The notes: generated by a model not told the origin, from the sequence alone. A stretch of DNA of 64,000 nt from Maioricimonas rarisocia (GCF_007747795.1 NZ_CP036275.1:2036001-2100000); one strand, 5' to 3'. Counted from the stretch's first letter, positions 26,131 to 36,405 are shown. Translations and numbers: made by a program.

Positions 26131-29100
26131 TCAGGCGGTCGCCGAAGGATCGCCGGAGCGGGCGTCGTTCCACCACAGGTTGTTCGGCAGGCAGGCGACG
26201 ATGGCGACGGCGAGCTGGCTGATGCAGAAGACGCCGAACGCCAGTAGCACGCCTTCGGTGAATCCGTACGAGTGCAGACCGACGCCCAGTTCGTTCACGC
26301 CGAACCAGGACCAGCTGACGGCAATGTTGCCCAGGACGCAGAGGACAGCCAGGCCGCGATCACGCACCTGCCGGTCCCAGCGGGAATGGAGCACCAGTGC
26401 GTTCCACAGCACGATGATCAGGGCACCGTTTTCCTTCGGGTCCCAGCCCCAGAAGCGGCCCCAGGAGTCGTCGGCCCACAGACCACCGAGCACGGTTCCC
26501 ACGAAGCTGAAGAACAGTGCGAAGCAGAGAGTACCGTACGTCATGCGGATCAGACTGTCCTGCGATTCCGCATTGACCGTCATCTTCAGCTTGCCGGTGA
26601 ACTGGGCGATGGTCGCCCCGAGAGACGCAACTGCCAGGCCGGCACAGATCCGACCGGCCATGAGAGCCAGATCCCAGTCGGTCGAGGAAAGCAGCCAGTA
26701 ACCCAGTCCGCCGAAGGTGACCGTCATTGCCAAGGGGCCGAACCGGGAGCCTCTCAGGATGTAGATGAGCCCCATCAGCCCCGCGAGATACGTGGCTGCG
26801 TACCCGAGCGTGATGCAGACCACGTGCGTGGCGAGCCAGAACTGCGTATCGAGCACAGCCTGCAGGACGGTGAATGTGTCGCCGTCACCGGCCAGGAAGT
26901 GGGCGATTCCGAGCGTGATGAAGCCTGCGATCGCGGAGATGATGTTCCCCACTCCCAGACGGTAGACCAGTTCGACGATGATTCCGCCCAGCACACAGGC
27001 CCAGCCGATGAACACGGCGGACGAGTACAGATTCGTCACCGGTGGTCGTCCCGAGATGTAGATGCGGGCCCACAGGGCGAACGTGTGCACGAGGAATGCG
27101 GCGACGGTCAGCCACAGTGCCGCACGGTTGATCGGCTTCGGCCAGACCAGCCACGCCAGGCAGGAGAGAACGAAGACGATGAGGTACCAGGCTGCACAGT
27201 GGTAGAACGGCGCGAACTGGTTGAAGAACTGTTCGAACTGGACCTTCTCGAGGTCGAGGCCGGCATGATCGGACTGCGACAGAGTCTTGCGGTACTTCGC
27301 GACCGCCTTGTTGAAGTCGGAAGCGTCGCCGCTCGAGTAGGTCGAGAGGATGTTGTTGAACTGCAGGACCTCGTCGGGGGGCGTTTCGCCGAGCAGCTGC
27401 GTCTGCAGGTAGGCACGAAGAACCGCGACCGAGAAGGGAGACCACTTGCCATGCGGACCGGCCTGTTCTTCGTCTTTGGCCTCGACGGGAATCGTCAGCG
27501 GGATGCCGGCCTGCTCGAGCCGCTGTGACTCACGCATCGCCACGCGTGCCACCTGCTGCAGCTTCATCATGGCGGCGTTGCGATCGGTCTGCATCTCCTC
27601 CTGCGAGGGGAGCGGCGGCAGGTCGGGCGGGACGAATGCTTCGCGAATCCGCAGGTAGGTCTGCAGCTTCGTGCCGAAGTCGATCACCTTCCGCTGGTAG
27701 AAAGTGAGGTCTTCCTTGTTCTGCTGCCGGGCCGCGCGAAGTTCCTCTTCGAACTCGCCGATCTTCCCCTGGAACTCGGAGATCGCGTATCGGAAGCCGT
27801 GGCGACGTTCGAGGCCGAGTGTCTTGAGCAGCTCGAGGTTTTCGATCCGGAAGACGCGGTGTTCGAGGGCCGCTTCGGACTCGGTGATGGCATCGAGGAA
27901 CCAGCGGATGGCCGGCTGCTCTTCATCGTCGGCATCGTGGAAGGTCTGCCGGTCGGAGATGATCAGCAGCGTGTTGCGAGCGAGGGTGTCGAGCGGTTTC
28001 GGACGTCCCTGGTAGACGACCGGCAATTCGCCGAAGGCGTGGATGTCCATGCCGTCGGGCGGCGTTTTGGGCGGAGCCGCCTCACGGGCGAGATAGATTC
28101 CGAAGCTGCCGACGAGCAGCAGACTCAGCACGACCGTACGCGTATCGAACCGGGAAGCCGTATCGGCCGTCGGGTCGGACTTGTTCTTCGAGACTTTGCC
28201 GCGGCCGACAGAGGCTGTTTCCCGGCGACGGATGAATCGCAGCAGCGTCAGTCCGAACTGGGCGAACATGCCGACGGCGACGATCATGCAGGAGACGTAC
28301 GGGATCATCCAGCCGGTGTTCTTGACGACCTGCAGCGACGTCCATTCCTTCGAGCCGGGATAGACGGCGTTCGCGGGCGTATAGCTGCTCTGGTAGAACG
28401 TTTCGCCGGCAAAGCGGAGCGGGTTGTTCATCCAGATCCGGATTTCGCGATCGACGCCGCGCGACTCGTCCACCAGCTGGACGTAGGACGAATAGTCCCG
28501 CGGGGTGTCGGTGCCGATGTAGTCTTCCTTGCGGATGTCGCGAAGGGCGATCGTGTACGGCTTGTAGGTCCGCTTGAAGCGGAGTCGGATGTCGTATTCG
28601 GTTCCGTCGACGGTGATCGTCTGGGGGTTACGGCCCAGGTTGAACAGGTCGAGCATCGTGCTGACCAGATACGTGTCGATCGGCTCGCCGGTCTCTTTGT
28701 CCAGCAGCTTGATGTAGAGGGCGGCCATGTCAACGGCACCGTCGGTGTCCGTTCCGGTGGAGGCCCGCACGGGGATGGCGACCTGGCTGGTCCCCACGCC
28801 GGCGGTCGCGACCTGCTCGACTCCTTCCGGTGCCTGCCGAAGTGGAACGATGTCTGCGTTGCGGATGTACTCCACGATTTCGATGTCGACGGGGAGTTCG
28901 TCGTCGCTGATCGTCGCCCCTTCGCGGAGGTAGCTCTGCGGAACAGCGGTGTGCTGCTCGGTGTCGTCCCCCAGGTCCTTCACGAAGGCGAGTTCGACGG
29001 AGCGGATGTCTTCGACGAAGTTGCTGGCGGAGCCTTCTTCGATCCGCATCTGGGCTTCTTCGGCGTGCAGACCGACGAGGACTTCGCTGACCATCATCAG

Positions 29101-29979
29101 GCCGATCCCGCCGTGCAGCAGCACGATGCCGGCCCGCTTGCGAAACAGCAGCAGGCAACCGATGAGGAGAATGATGCCGGCGACGGTCCCCTTGAGAAGC
29201 TGATAGAGGATCCGCATCGAGGAATCGTCGAACCGGGATCCCCCCTGGCCGACGAACGTCCAGACGAGAAAGCCGCACAATGCGAGTGCCGTGCCCCACA
29301 GGCCCCAGCGTTCGTATTTGCGTTCAGCCGGGAGGGAGAGCGCGCCGTAGACCGTGGTCGCGGCCAGCCCGAGCACGCCGACCTGCATGAGTCCCCACAG
29401 TGCGCCGTAGCTGATGAGCGGATCCTGCTGAAAACCGTCCGTTCCGGAGCCGCTGAGGATGACCAGTGCCGTCACCAGTGCGCCGACGGCGGTTACGGCG
29501 AGGCCGGCAATCATGCGCGTGCCGCGGGCCTGTGTCTTGAAGCGGATGAAATGCGCGGCGAACAGGTTGAGCATCATGACCGCGCCGATCGTCCAGCCCT
29601 TGGGGAACCAGATGCCGAGCCAGTCGGGCAGTTCCGGTCGGGACGGGAAGAAGGACTGCGGCATGAAGAGCTGGAAGTCGATCCAGACGAACAATCCACC
29701 CGGGTTGAACCAGGGGAAGGAATCCATCCAGACCTGTTCGGGCTTGGCACGGAAGTAGTGGTCGACGACTTCCCAGACGTCGGCAGTGACCTGTGCGAAC
29801 GTTCCCGCCAGCACGATAAAGATCGACAGCGCGAACAGCACGACGGTCAGTTTGAGCGAGGCGAGGGGGGCGAGGATCTTCAGCCAGGTCGGCTGCGACG
29901 ACCGCTTCATCTGCGTCATCCGCTCATAGGTCGAGCGTTCGTTCGCCGCGTGCTCTTCGGGTTGGTTCGCGCTGGACAT
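26131..29979 (-). CDS. ccsBA: Fused ResB-CcsA cytochrome c biogenesis protein
   Basis: This 1282-aa fusion of the two System II cytochrome c synthase subunits begins with a ResB/CcsB half (about 1-600): early membrane segment LTVVLFALSIFIVLAGTF, helices near 130-300, and a large exported domain ending with IPYVSCMIVAVGMF. A long charged region (about 660-920) contains coiled-coil-like segments. The CcsA half (about 930-1282) has the heme-handling tryptophan motif GGLWADDSWGRFWGWDPKEN near 1165-1184, with His residues in ATHVVCITLGY and LHSYGF. Together they carry heme out and attach it to apocytochromes. ATG 29979 has AGGAG 6 nt upstream; the TTG at 29982 is rejected. The inserted region is longer than in compact CcsBA proteins. 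Confidence 0.92.
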   Translation of the reverse strand: MSSANQPEEHAANERSTYERMTQMKRSSQPTWLKILAPLASLKLTVVLFALSIFIVLAGTFAQVTADVWEVVDHYFRAKPEQVWMDSFPWFNPGGLFVWIDFQLFMPQSFFPSRPELPDWLGIWFPKGWTIGAVMMLNLFAAHFIRFKTQARGTRMIAGLAVTAVGALVTALVILSGSGTDGFQQDPLISYGALWGLMQVGVLGLAATTVYGALSLPAERKYERWGLWGTALALCGFLVWTFVGQGGSRFDDSSMRILYQLLKGTVAGIILLIGCLLLFRKRAGIVLLHGGIGLMMVSEVLVGLHAEEAQMRIEEGSASNFVEDIRSVELAFVKDLGDDTEQHTAVPQSYLREGATISDDELPVDIEIVEYIRNADIVPLRQAPEGVEQVATAGVGTSQVAIPVRASTGTDTDGAVDMAALYIKLLDKETGEPIDTYLVSTMLDLFNLGRNPQTITVDGTEYDIRLRFKRTYKPYTIALRDIRKEDYIGTDTPRDYSSYVQLVDESRGVDREIRIWMNNPLRFAGETFYQSSYTPANAVYPGSKEWTSLQVVKNTGWMIPYVSCMIVAVGMFAQFGLTLLRFIRRRETASVGRGKVSKNKSDPTADTASRFDTRTVVLSLLLVGSFGIYLAREAAPPKTPPDGMDIHAFGELPVVYQGRPKPLDTLARNTLLIISDRQTFHDADDEEQPAIRWFLDAITESEAALEHRVFRIENLELLKTLGLERRHGFRYAISEFQGKIGEFEEELRAARQQNKEDLTFYQRKVIDFGTKLQTYLRIREAFVPPDLPPLPSQEEMQTDRNAAMMKLQQVARVAMRESQRLEQAGIPLTIPVEAKDEEQAGPHGKWSPFSVAVLRAYLQTQLLGETPPDEVLQFNNILSTYSSGDASDFNKAVAKYRKTLSQSDHAGLDLEKVQFEQFFNQFAPFYHCAAWYLIVFVLSCLAWLVWPKPINRAALWLTVAAFLVHTFALWARIYISGRPPVTNLYSSAVFIGWACVLGGIIVELVYRLGVGNIISAIAGFITLGIAHFLAGDGDTFTVLQAVLDTQFWLATHVVCITLGYAATYLAGLMGLIYILRGSRFGPLAMTVTFGGLGYWLLSSTDWDLALMAGRICAGLAVASLGATIAQFTGKLKMTVNAESQDSLIRMTYGTLCFALFFSFVGTVLGGLWADDSWGRFWGWDPKENGALIIVLWNALVLHSRWDRQVRDRGLAVLCVLGNIAVSWSWFGVNELGVGLHSYGFTEGVLLAFGVFCISQLAVAIVACLPNNLWWNDARSGDPSATA

Positions 29980-30072
29980 CAATCACTCCTGAACCATTGG
30001 TGCCGGTTCTTTGCACCGGCGGCCGTCGGTCTGACTTCGGAACCGTGGCGTCCTGTTCGTCCGTTGGTCGGG

Positions 30073-31155
30073 TCAGTTCGTGAACTTCACCGACCGGACA
30101 AATGTTTCGAAGGCGTCCCGCTCGCGCTCGGCGGCGGCATTGGGGCCGGTTCCCTTGAAGAACCAGGTGCGGCCTTCTCGCGGAAGGACGACGCCGAGAA
30201 TGGTCTGTTCGCTACCGGCCAGTTCCACCAGCGTGCCGGTGGTGCCGTCCACGTCGATGGCCTGCGAGCCCGCTTCGAGTTCGGCTTCGGAGACGGTGGG
30301 GAGGCCGACCTGTCCGCGCCAGCGATTGATGTTGGCGAGCACGCTGCCGCCGGCGGTGCTCACGCTGACGTCGAGATCGCCTCCGTCGCCCGATGCCATG
30401 AAAGAGACCAGGCGAAAGCTGCTGGCGGGGCGTTCTTCCCAGCCTTCGGGAACGGTGTAGGTCAACGGGGCGGATGGACTGGTCGAGGACGGAGGCGGCG
30501 TGGCAGGTCGCGACGGGGCTGCGACCGGGATCACTGCGACGAGCATGCGAGCGTCACCGAGTTCCTCGGTTTCGCCTCTCAGGTCGACGAGCGTTCCGTC
30601 CTGCCCGGCCAGCTTCAGTTCGGTTACTTCTCCGTCTTCCATTTTATCTTTCCAGTCGTCTCCTTCCACGGGCGTAAGCGAGACCTGGTTCCGCCAGCGA
30701 TTGACATTGCCGCGGAGGTACTCCGGGGAGTCCAGATCGCGCGCTGCCAGGCGAATGACGGTGACTTCGAGAGGTGGCTCTTCGGCGGGGACCTTGAACG
30801 TTGCGAAGCGAAGGCCGGAGCCCTTCTCTTCTGTCCAGCCGTCGGGGAGCGTCCAGGACATCTCGCCGCTCGCGCGGTCGATGCGAATGGATCTGACCAG
30901 CTTCCCGAAATCGTTCACGTGGCGGTCGACGGCTTCCTGCGGGCCGAGGAGCTTGACAAACCAGGCGACTCCGACAGTATTTGGCGCCGTGTCGGCCGAA
31001 CCCTCGATTGGCGGAGCCGGCGCAGGTTGCGAGGCCCGCTGGACGGTGTAGGTCTCGATCGGCTCCTGATCGACGCAGGAGGTCTGGGCGAGGACGATCA
31101 CCGACAGAATCGCCAGAGCAGGACGCGCGGTCCGAAATGGGGCAATACGCAGCAT
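30073..31155 (-). CDS. Exported tandem-duplicated protein upstream of ccsBA, function unknown
   Basis: This 360-aa protein has a signal peptide (residues 1-25, ILSVIVLAQTSC). Cys26 could be lipidated, although QTSC is not a standard lipobox. The mature protein has two similar domains: WTLPDGWTEE ... FKVPAEEPPLEVTVIRL ... NVNRWRNQVSL ... GTLVDLRGE, and YTVPEGWEER ... FMASGDGGDLDVSVSTA ... NINRWRGQVGL ... GTLVELAGS. The repeat is unmistakable by eye. I know no named function. It is co-directional and 90 bp upstream of ccsBA, suggesting a periplasmic role in heme or cytochrome handling. The open frame continues to 31566, but that part overlaps the dus gene on the other strand and precedes the signal peptide. 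Confidence 0.75.
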   Translation of the reverse strand: MLRIAPFRTARPALAILSVIVLAQTSCVDQEPIETYTVQRASQPAPAPPIEGSADTAPNTVGVAWFVKLLGPQEAVDRHVNDFGKLVRSIRIDRASGEMSWTLPDGWTEEKGSGLRFATFKVPAEEPPLEVTVIRLAARDLDSPEYLRGNVNRWRNQVSLTPVEGDDWKDKMEDGEVTELKLAGQDGTLVDLRGETEELGDARMLVAVIPVAAPSRPATPPPSSTSPSAPLTYTVPEGWEERPASSFRLVSFMASGDGGDLDVSVSTAGGSVLANINRWRGQVGLPTVSEAELEAGSQAIDVDGTTGTLVELAGSEQTILGVVLPREGRTWFFKGTGPNAAAERERDAFETFVRSVKFTN

Positions 31156-31402
31156 AATGCTTGTGCGGTTCTCGTAAGTTCTGAATGAAATGCCGCTTAC
31201 GGCATTGTGAGGGGGGCGGTACGAGGCGGGATTCGTCTGAGGGCCGCTGCAGACTCCTTTCGACGTCCCGAGTATTATAGGCGTCCACTTGTGCGAAAGT
31301 ACACGATCATCGCCCGACGTGCGGCAAGTTGTGCCGATGAGCGGGCGATCATGGCGACGCGCCTGTCGCCGTTGACCTGAAATGACTTCCGCTGAGGTCC
31401 TG

Positions 31403-32548
31403 ATGTCTGCTGTCGAAGGAACCGAGCGAATCGCGACCGATCCCGATGCCACGGACGAAACGTTCGAACGGCCTGCTTTTCCCGAGCGACTTCGGGGAGA
31501 TGTCGTCGCGTATGGCAGTCTGCAACTGCGGTCGCGGTATCTGCTTTCGCCACTGGCCGGATTCACGAATCTTCCGTTCCGGCGGATTGTCCATCAGCTG
31601 GGGGGCGTGGGGCTGGCGACGACGGATCTGGTGAGTGCCCGCGGGTTGCTGGAGGGTTCGGCGAAGTCGCTGCAGCTCATCAGCACCTGTGAGGAAGACA
31701 GGCCACTGGCGGTGCAGATATTCGGCCAGGATCCGCAGGTGATGCACGATGCCGCACAGTTCCTGGAAGCGCGCGGCGTCGAATCGGTCGACATCAACAT
31801 GGGCTGCCCGGTCAACCGGATCACCAGTGGGGGCTCGGGGTCGGCGATGATGTGCAGCCCCCGGCAGACCGTCGATCTGGTGCAGACGGTGGTCGACGCG
31901 GTCTCGATTCCCGTCACGGTGAAAATGCGGCTGGGCTGGGATGATTCGCAGATTACGGCGCCGTTGTTCGCCCGCGAGTTTGAGCAGGTGGGCGTCGCCG
32001 CGATCGCGATTCATGGACGGACCCGCGAGCAAGGATTCGGCGGTACGGTCTCCCTTGATGGAATCCGACAGGTCGTCGAAGCGGTCGAGCACGTTCCGGT
32101 TATCGGGAACGGCGACATCCGCAACATCGCGGACGCGGCCCGGATGCTTCACGTCACCGGCTGCCGCGGGATCTCGATCGGACGGGGGGCGCTGGCGAAT
32201 CCGTGGATCTTCCGGCAGCTTGTGGAATGGGAGACAACCGGAACGTGGAGTCTGCCGGGGCATTTCGACGATCGGCTGGGGCTGATGCTCACGCAGCTCG
32301 GCTATCTGGAAGAACTGGTCGGCTTCGAGCGGGGACTGGTGATGTTCCGCAAGATGGCCCACTGGTACCTGAAGGCGATGCGGGTTCGGGCCAAGTTGCG
32401 GCATCGGGTGCAGACCGCGGCAACACGGGCGGAATTCGATGCGGCCATTGCAGCGATCCGCGACGAAGGCCCGGTCACCGGTTCCCGGACGGGCGAGTTG
32501 CCGGAACTGCATGTTCCGGTTCCTTCGGGGCCGGTCGAGAAGTGGTAG
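31403..32548 (+). CDS. dusB: tRNA-dihydrouridine synthase
   Basis: This FMN-dependent enzyme of about 381 aa reduces uridines to dihydrouridine in tRNA. The DUS TIM barrel is seen in LLSPLAGFTNLPFR, LAVQIFGQDPQVM, DINMGCPVNRITSGGSGSAMM with catalytic Cys135, VTVKMRLGWDDSQI, IHGRTREQGF, VIGNGDIRNIADA and GISIGRGALANPWIF. The usual GCPxxK is GCPVNR here. The start at 31403 is preferred because GAGG lies just upstream; ATG 31382 would add 7 residues. It is divergent from the gene at 30073. Subfamily (DusB versus another Dus) is uncertain. Confidence 0.88.
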   Translation: MSAVEGTERIATDPDATDETFERPAFPERLRGDVVAYGSLQLRSRYLLSPLAGFTNLPFRRIVHQLGGVGLATTDLVSARGLLEGSAKSLQLISTCEEDRPLAVQIFGQDPQVMHDAAQFLEARGVESVDINMGCPVNRITSGGSGSAMMCSPRQTVDLVQTVVDAVSIPVTVKMRLGWDDSQITAPLFAREFEQVGVAAIAIHGRTREQGFGGTVSLDGIRQVVEAVEHVPVIGNGDIRNIADAARMLHVTGCRGISIGRGALANPWIFRQLVEWETTGTWSLPGHFDDRLGLMLTQLGYLEELVGFERGLVMFRKMAHWYLKAMRVRAKLRHRVQTAATRAEFDAAIAAIRDEGPVTGSRTGELPELHVPVPSGPVEKW

Positions 32549-32750
32549 ACATCCTCGTCGGTGAGATTCTGGCGATGCCGGTCGTGGGAGGTGTCGACAC
32601 GGGGAAATGCCTGCGTTCAATACTGCAGGGAGACCGATGTCGACGATGATGAATGCTGCGTGAAAACCATAAACGGCATTGACGTTGCGTTCAGCGGGCG
32701 GTTCTAATGGCAGGCGTTCCGGTCCTGTTCCCTGGTGGGAGGACGCTACG

Positions 32751-33053
32751 GTGCCAGAGCGGTCGCTGACGAGCCTGACCCTCCGCGAGAAGTTCAACGA
32801 TGTTGAACGTCTTGCCCGGGAGTTGATGCAGCATCTCGAGCACGGATTCATCCCCAAGGCACACGAATTGCGTCGGACAGCCCGACATGGGCGCGAACCT
32901 GATCAGCAGGATGAAGTGACGGACGCCACGATCCGTAATCTGGTGGAGCGAGTCCTCGTGAGCGACGATTATACTCGCGAACTCTGTACGCGGGCTCAGC
33001 GCTATCTCGAAGCGGTCGATCGCGAAGTGGCGGAGATTCTCGGCAATTCCTGA
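32751..33053 (+). CDS. Small helical protein, function unknown
   Basis: This 100-aa product starts at GTG 32751 with GGGAGG 8 nt upstream. It is predicted almost wholly helical (LREKFNDVERLARELMQHLEHGF, EVTDATIRNLVERVLVSDDYTRELCTRAQRYLEAV), with no signal peptide or membrane segment. No family recognised. It follows the dus gene by 202 bp. The longer upstream frame is rejected because it lacks a ribosome site. Confidence 0.6.
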   Translation: MPERSLTSLTLREKFNDVERLARELMQHLEHGFIPKAHELRRTARHGREPDQQDEVTDATIRNLVERVLVSDDYTRELCTRAQRYLEAVDREVAEILGNS

Positions 33054-33562
33054 GCGGGATCGCTTCGAGGCTTCAATTGCTTACACAGCATGGGGTTAAG
33101 TCCCCAATTGATCTTCTGCAGGGAGGCAGTGGCTTGATCCGTCGCGATTTGGGGCAAGACTTCGGCAAACGACCGCGCCATTCCGCGGCAATCTGGAGAC
33201 GCACGCGTCGCGACGATGCCTGCCGGACCGGCATTCCTGAACTTCGATTGGGCAGTGTTCCCGCTTGCCCGGCAGATCGTTCAGGTTTTTCGCCGGGAAC
33301 GACGACACTTCATGACATTTCAGTAGTATCCCGGCTTCTCATGCCGGTTCATTGATTCGACCTGTCTCGAGACGGATCTGTCTCGCGTTACTGTGAACTT
33401 CGTGATTGAATACGATCGACGGGCCACGCATCGCATTGCATCGGGGCTGTTCGGAATGGGGGGCAGTCCCACCGAAGGCATGGCTGTCCCGCGCCGGGCA
33501 GTTCCCCGGAACTGCTGAACCGGGCCACCCGCAAACCACAGTCTGAACCGCCTGCACATTCC
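33054..33562. other. 509-bp intergenic region upstream of the kinase
   Basis: I find no convincing gene here and none of the hairpin repeat families seen elsewhere. It presumably carries the kinase promoter. Short open frames here lack ribosome sites and recognisable sequence. Confidence 0.5.
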
Positions 33563-36379
33563 GTGACGACCGACGACCCACTCACAAGCGTTCCGCCTCA
33601 GCCGGCAGCTGATCCGCTGTCCGGATCGGGGACCGCGTACGCGTTCGTTCGTCCGCTCCCGACGCGCGATGCGGCGGGAGATGGAAGTTCGTCCGGCAAC
33701 GTGCTCCGCGCGGAGGCCGTGGGAGGCGACCAGGCGAGTGTTCCGGCCCGACTGTTTCCCGATGAGGTTCCCGGTGGCAGCGATCTGTCGACCGACAGCA
33801 TCGCGGGAGTCGGCATCGGACATTTCGTCGTCGAGGAGCGGATCGGTCGCGGCGGCATGGGGGCGGTGTTTCGCGCCGTCGACCGGCGTCTGGACCGTGT
33901 CGTGGCCCTCAAGGTGCTTTCGCCGCGGCATTCGCGCGATTCGGCTTCGGTCATGCGCTTTCAGAACGAAGCGCGGGCTGCGGCCCGGCTCGATCATGAG
34001 AATATCGCCGGCGTCCACTTCATCGGCGAAGATCAGGGTCTGCACTACATCGCGTTCGAGTTCGTGCATGGCACGAACATCCGCGATTTCATCCTGCAGA
34101 AAGGGCGGCTGACCCCGTCCGAGGCGGTCAATTACACGTTGCAGATCGCGAATGCCCTGCGGCACACCGATGCCGCCGGAGTGATCCACCGCGACATCAA
34201 GCCGTCGAACATTGTCGTTACGCCATCAGGGCGTGCGAAGCTGGTCGACCTGGGGCTGGCCCGGCAACAGCAGAGCAGTCAGGACCAGGAACTGACGGTC
34301 GCGGGGACGACACTCGGGACATTCGACTACATCGCGCCCGAGCAGGCCCGCGACCCCCGTGATGTCGATATCCGTGCGGATATCTATTCTCTGGGCTGCA
34401 CGCTCTACCACATGCTCGCCGGCGAGCCCCCCTACCCTCGTGGAACATTGATCCAGAAGGTGGTGGATCATCATCACGGCGAACCGCCCGATCCTGCCGA
34501 GCGGAACCCGGCCGTGCCGCCGATGCTTTCGCGCATCGTGCGGCAGATGATGGCGAGCCAGCCGGACGATCGTTACGGCACGGTTGATGCGCTCATCGAC
34601 GATCTTTCTGCGGTCGCACACAACATGGGGCTGCGGCCGGTCCATCCGGAGAGCCTCATCTGGGTCGAGCCGCTGTCGATGCGGTCGTCGCGCGGCTGGG
34701 AACGAAATGCCATCTGGGTGGCCATGGCGGGCGTACTGGTTGCAATCGTCTGGGGACTGAACCATTTCGACGACTCGCCAGCGACGAGCGTCGCTGCGGC
34801 ACCTGGAGGCGCGGGCGCCCCGTCGGCTGTGCCTGCTGCGACGTCGGAAGGGCAACTGATCGGTTTGCCGGGGGACCTCTCGGCATCGGCGTCGGACGAG
34901 TTTCCGGTGCCGGCACCGTCGCGTCCCATTCCCGACGAGAAACCTGCGGCACTGGCCGGAGAGTCGGGAACTGATGCCGTCAGTTCGTCGGAAGCGATGG
35001 CCAACGCGGAGACGGCGGCCGAATCGCTTCCTGACCTGCCGCGACCGGTCGTGGGGAGTCCTTCTTCGGAGCCCCGCGGTTCGCTGCCGGATCTCTCGAT
35101 GATCGGCACGCTGGATGTTCGCGTCGGATCACTGCAGCCGGGCAACGGACTGACCGAGACCCGGCCGGCGAGTACTGACGAACCGGCCCCGTTCGTTGTC
35201 CTGAAACACGATGACGGTGCCGACCAGGCATTTCGGACGCTGGAGGCGGCCTGTGCGGCGGCACGTGACGGTGCGGTCATCGAACTCGCCTTTGATGGTC
35301 CCTTGCCGGAACCCCAGGAACCGATTCGCATTGTCAACAAGCGGCTGACGCTGCGGGCGCAGGAGAACCGCCGCCCGGTGATCCGTTTCCGGGGTGGAAG
35401 CGGCCTGGCGAGTGACTATGTGACGCGGATGATTACGGTTTCGGGCGGATCGGTCGAAATCTACAACGTCGATCTGCTGGCGCACGTCGCCGATGCTCCG
35501 GCCGTGATGTTCGCCCTCGAGCAGTCGACCAACGTTCTGATGCGAGGCGTGACGGTCACGTTGGACAATCCGCAGCAGCGTCCGGCCAGCGTGATCGAGC
35601 TTGTCGACGGCACGCAGGGCGAGATGTCGGAGATGATGACCGATCGGACGGGGCCGCTCCCGATCGATGTGCACCTGGAATCGTCGCTGTTCCGTGGGAA
35701 CGGGCATTTCGTCTGGTGCCGCAACATGTTGTCGGCCGAGTTTCGCCTCAACCAGGTGGCGTTGGCACTGCGTGGCAACTTCTGCTCGATCGCCGAGATG
35801 ATGGGGCGTCCCGTCGTCGCGGAGCGTGAACCGTACATTCATGTCTCACTCGACCACGTGACGGGGCTGTTTCAGGATGGCCTGCTGGAACTGGACGTGG
35901 ATGAAGGTGTGCGACCGCCCGTGTTCGACGTCGAGTCGTACAACAGCATTCTGGCGACGCTCGATCCGGAGCAGGCGTTCGTCACGACGTCAGGGGGTGA
36001 GGAGGCCCGCGAGTCGTTCCGCTGGTATGGCGAGAACAACTTTCTTGCGGTCGAAGGACCCTTCTGGAAGAACCGTGCGTTCGGTGGCACGGCTGGCGAT
36101 GTCGAACTGTTCGATTTCGATGCGTGGATCGACTACTGGGGAACCGACGACTGGCAGGTTCCGAAGTCGATCTTTGCGGCCGCCGATCGCCTGAGCTCCG
36201 AAGATCTGGGACGCTTCGACCCGACGGCGTTTCTGCTGCGGAATGTCAGCGAGAATCCCGCGATCCAGTCGGCCAACGACGGGACGGATGCAGGCGTCGA
36301 CTGGACGTCGAACCGTGTCCCGACGCCGGTCAGGGCGCTTCGCGAGTCATCGAAACGCTCCGGGGCTGCTCGTCGCTGA
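33563..36379 (+). CDS. Transmembrane serine/threonine kinase with C-terminal beta-helix-like region
   Basis: This 938-aa protein has a disordered N terminus (1-80), then a kinase domain (about 86-350): glycine loop IGRGGMGAVFRAV (94-106), catalytic Lys117, HRDIKPSN with Asp211, and DLG (229-231) in place of DFG, a common bacterial variant; APEQARDPRDVDIRADIYSLG follows. A membrane segment lies at about 381-401 (AIWVAMAGVLVAIVWGL). The Ala/Pro/Ser-rich linker leads to an exported region (about 550-900) with repeated short strands resembling a right-handed beta-helix. GTG start 33563. It probably senses something outside and phosphorylates Ser/Thr inside. The substrate is unknown; the FHA domain of the Tad ATPase (40180-42114) is one candidate reader. 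Confidence 0.88.
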   Translation: MTTDDPLTSVPPQPAADPLSGSGTAYAFVRPLPTRDAAGDGSSSGNVLRAEAVGGDQASVPARLFPDEVPGGSDLSTDSIAGVGIGHFVVEERIGRGGMGAVFRAVDRRLDRVVALKVLSPRHSRDSASVMRFQNEARAAARLDHENIAGVHFIGEDQGLHYIAFEFVHGTNIRDFILQKGRLTPSEAVNYTLQIANALRHTDAAGVIHRDIKPSNIVVTPSGRAKLVDLGLARQQQSSQDQELTVAGTTLGTFDYIAPEQARDPRDVDIRADIYSLGCTLYHMLAGEPPYPRGTLIQKVVDHHHGEPPDPAERNPAVPPMLSRIVRQMMASQPDDRYGTVDALIDDLSAVAHNMGLRPVHPESLIWVEPLSMRSSRGWERNAIWVAMAGVLVAIVWGLNHFDDSPATSVAAAPGGAGAPSAVPAATSEGQLIGLPGDLSASASDEFPVPAPSRPIPDEKPAALAGESGTDAVSSSEAMANAETAAESLPDLPRPVVGSPSSEPRGSLPDLSMIGTLDVRVGSLQPGNGLTETRPASTDEPAPFVVLKHDDGADQAFRTLEAACAAARDGAVIELAFDGPLPEPQEPIRIVNKRLTLRAQENRRPVIRFRGGSGLASDYVTRMITVSGGSVEIYNVDLLAHVADAPAVMFALEQSTNVLMRGVTVTLDNPQQRPASVIELVDGTQGEMSEMMTDRTGPLPIDVHLESSLFRGNGHFVWCRNMLSAEFRLNQVALALRGNFCSIAEMMGRPVVAEREPYIHVSLDHVTGLFQDGLLELDVDEGVRPPVFDVESYNSILATLDPEQAFVTTSGGEEARESFRWYGENNFLAVEGPFWKNRAFGGTAGDVELFDFDAWIDYWGTDDWQVPKSIFAAADRLSSEDLGRFDPTAFLLRNVSENPAIQSANDGTDAGVDWTSNRVPTPVRALRESSKRSGAARR

Positions 36380-36405
36380 GAATCGGCAGACGATCTTCGG
36401 AAGCA

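Noticed and set aside
27799-31188. Very long + strand open frame opposite ccsBA
   Set aside because: It is the antisense of a well-supported 1282-aa gene; the GC-rich codon bias leaves the complementary frame open. Its translation has no recognisable domain.
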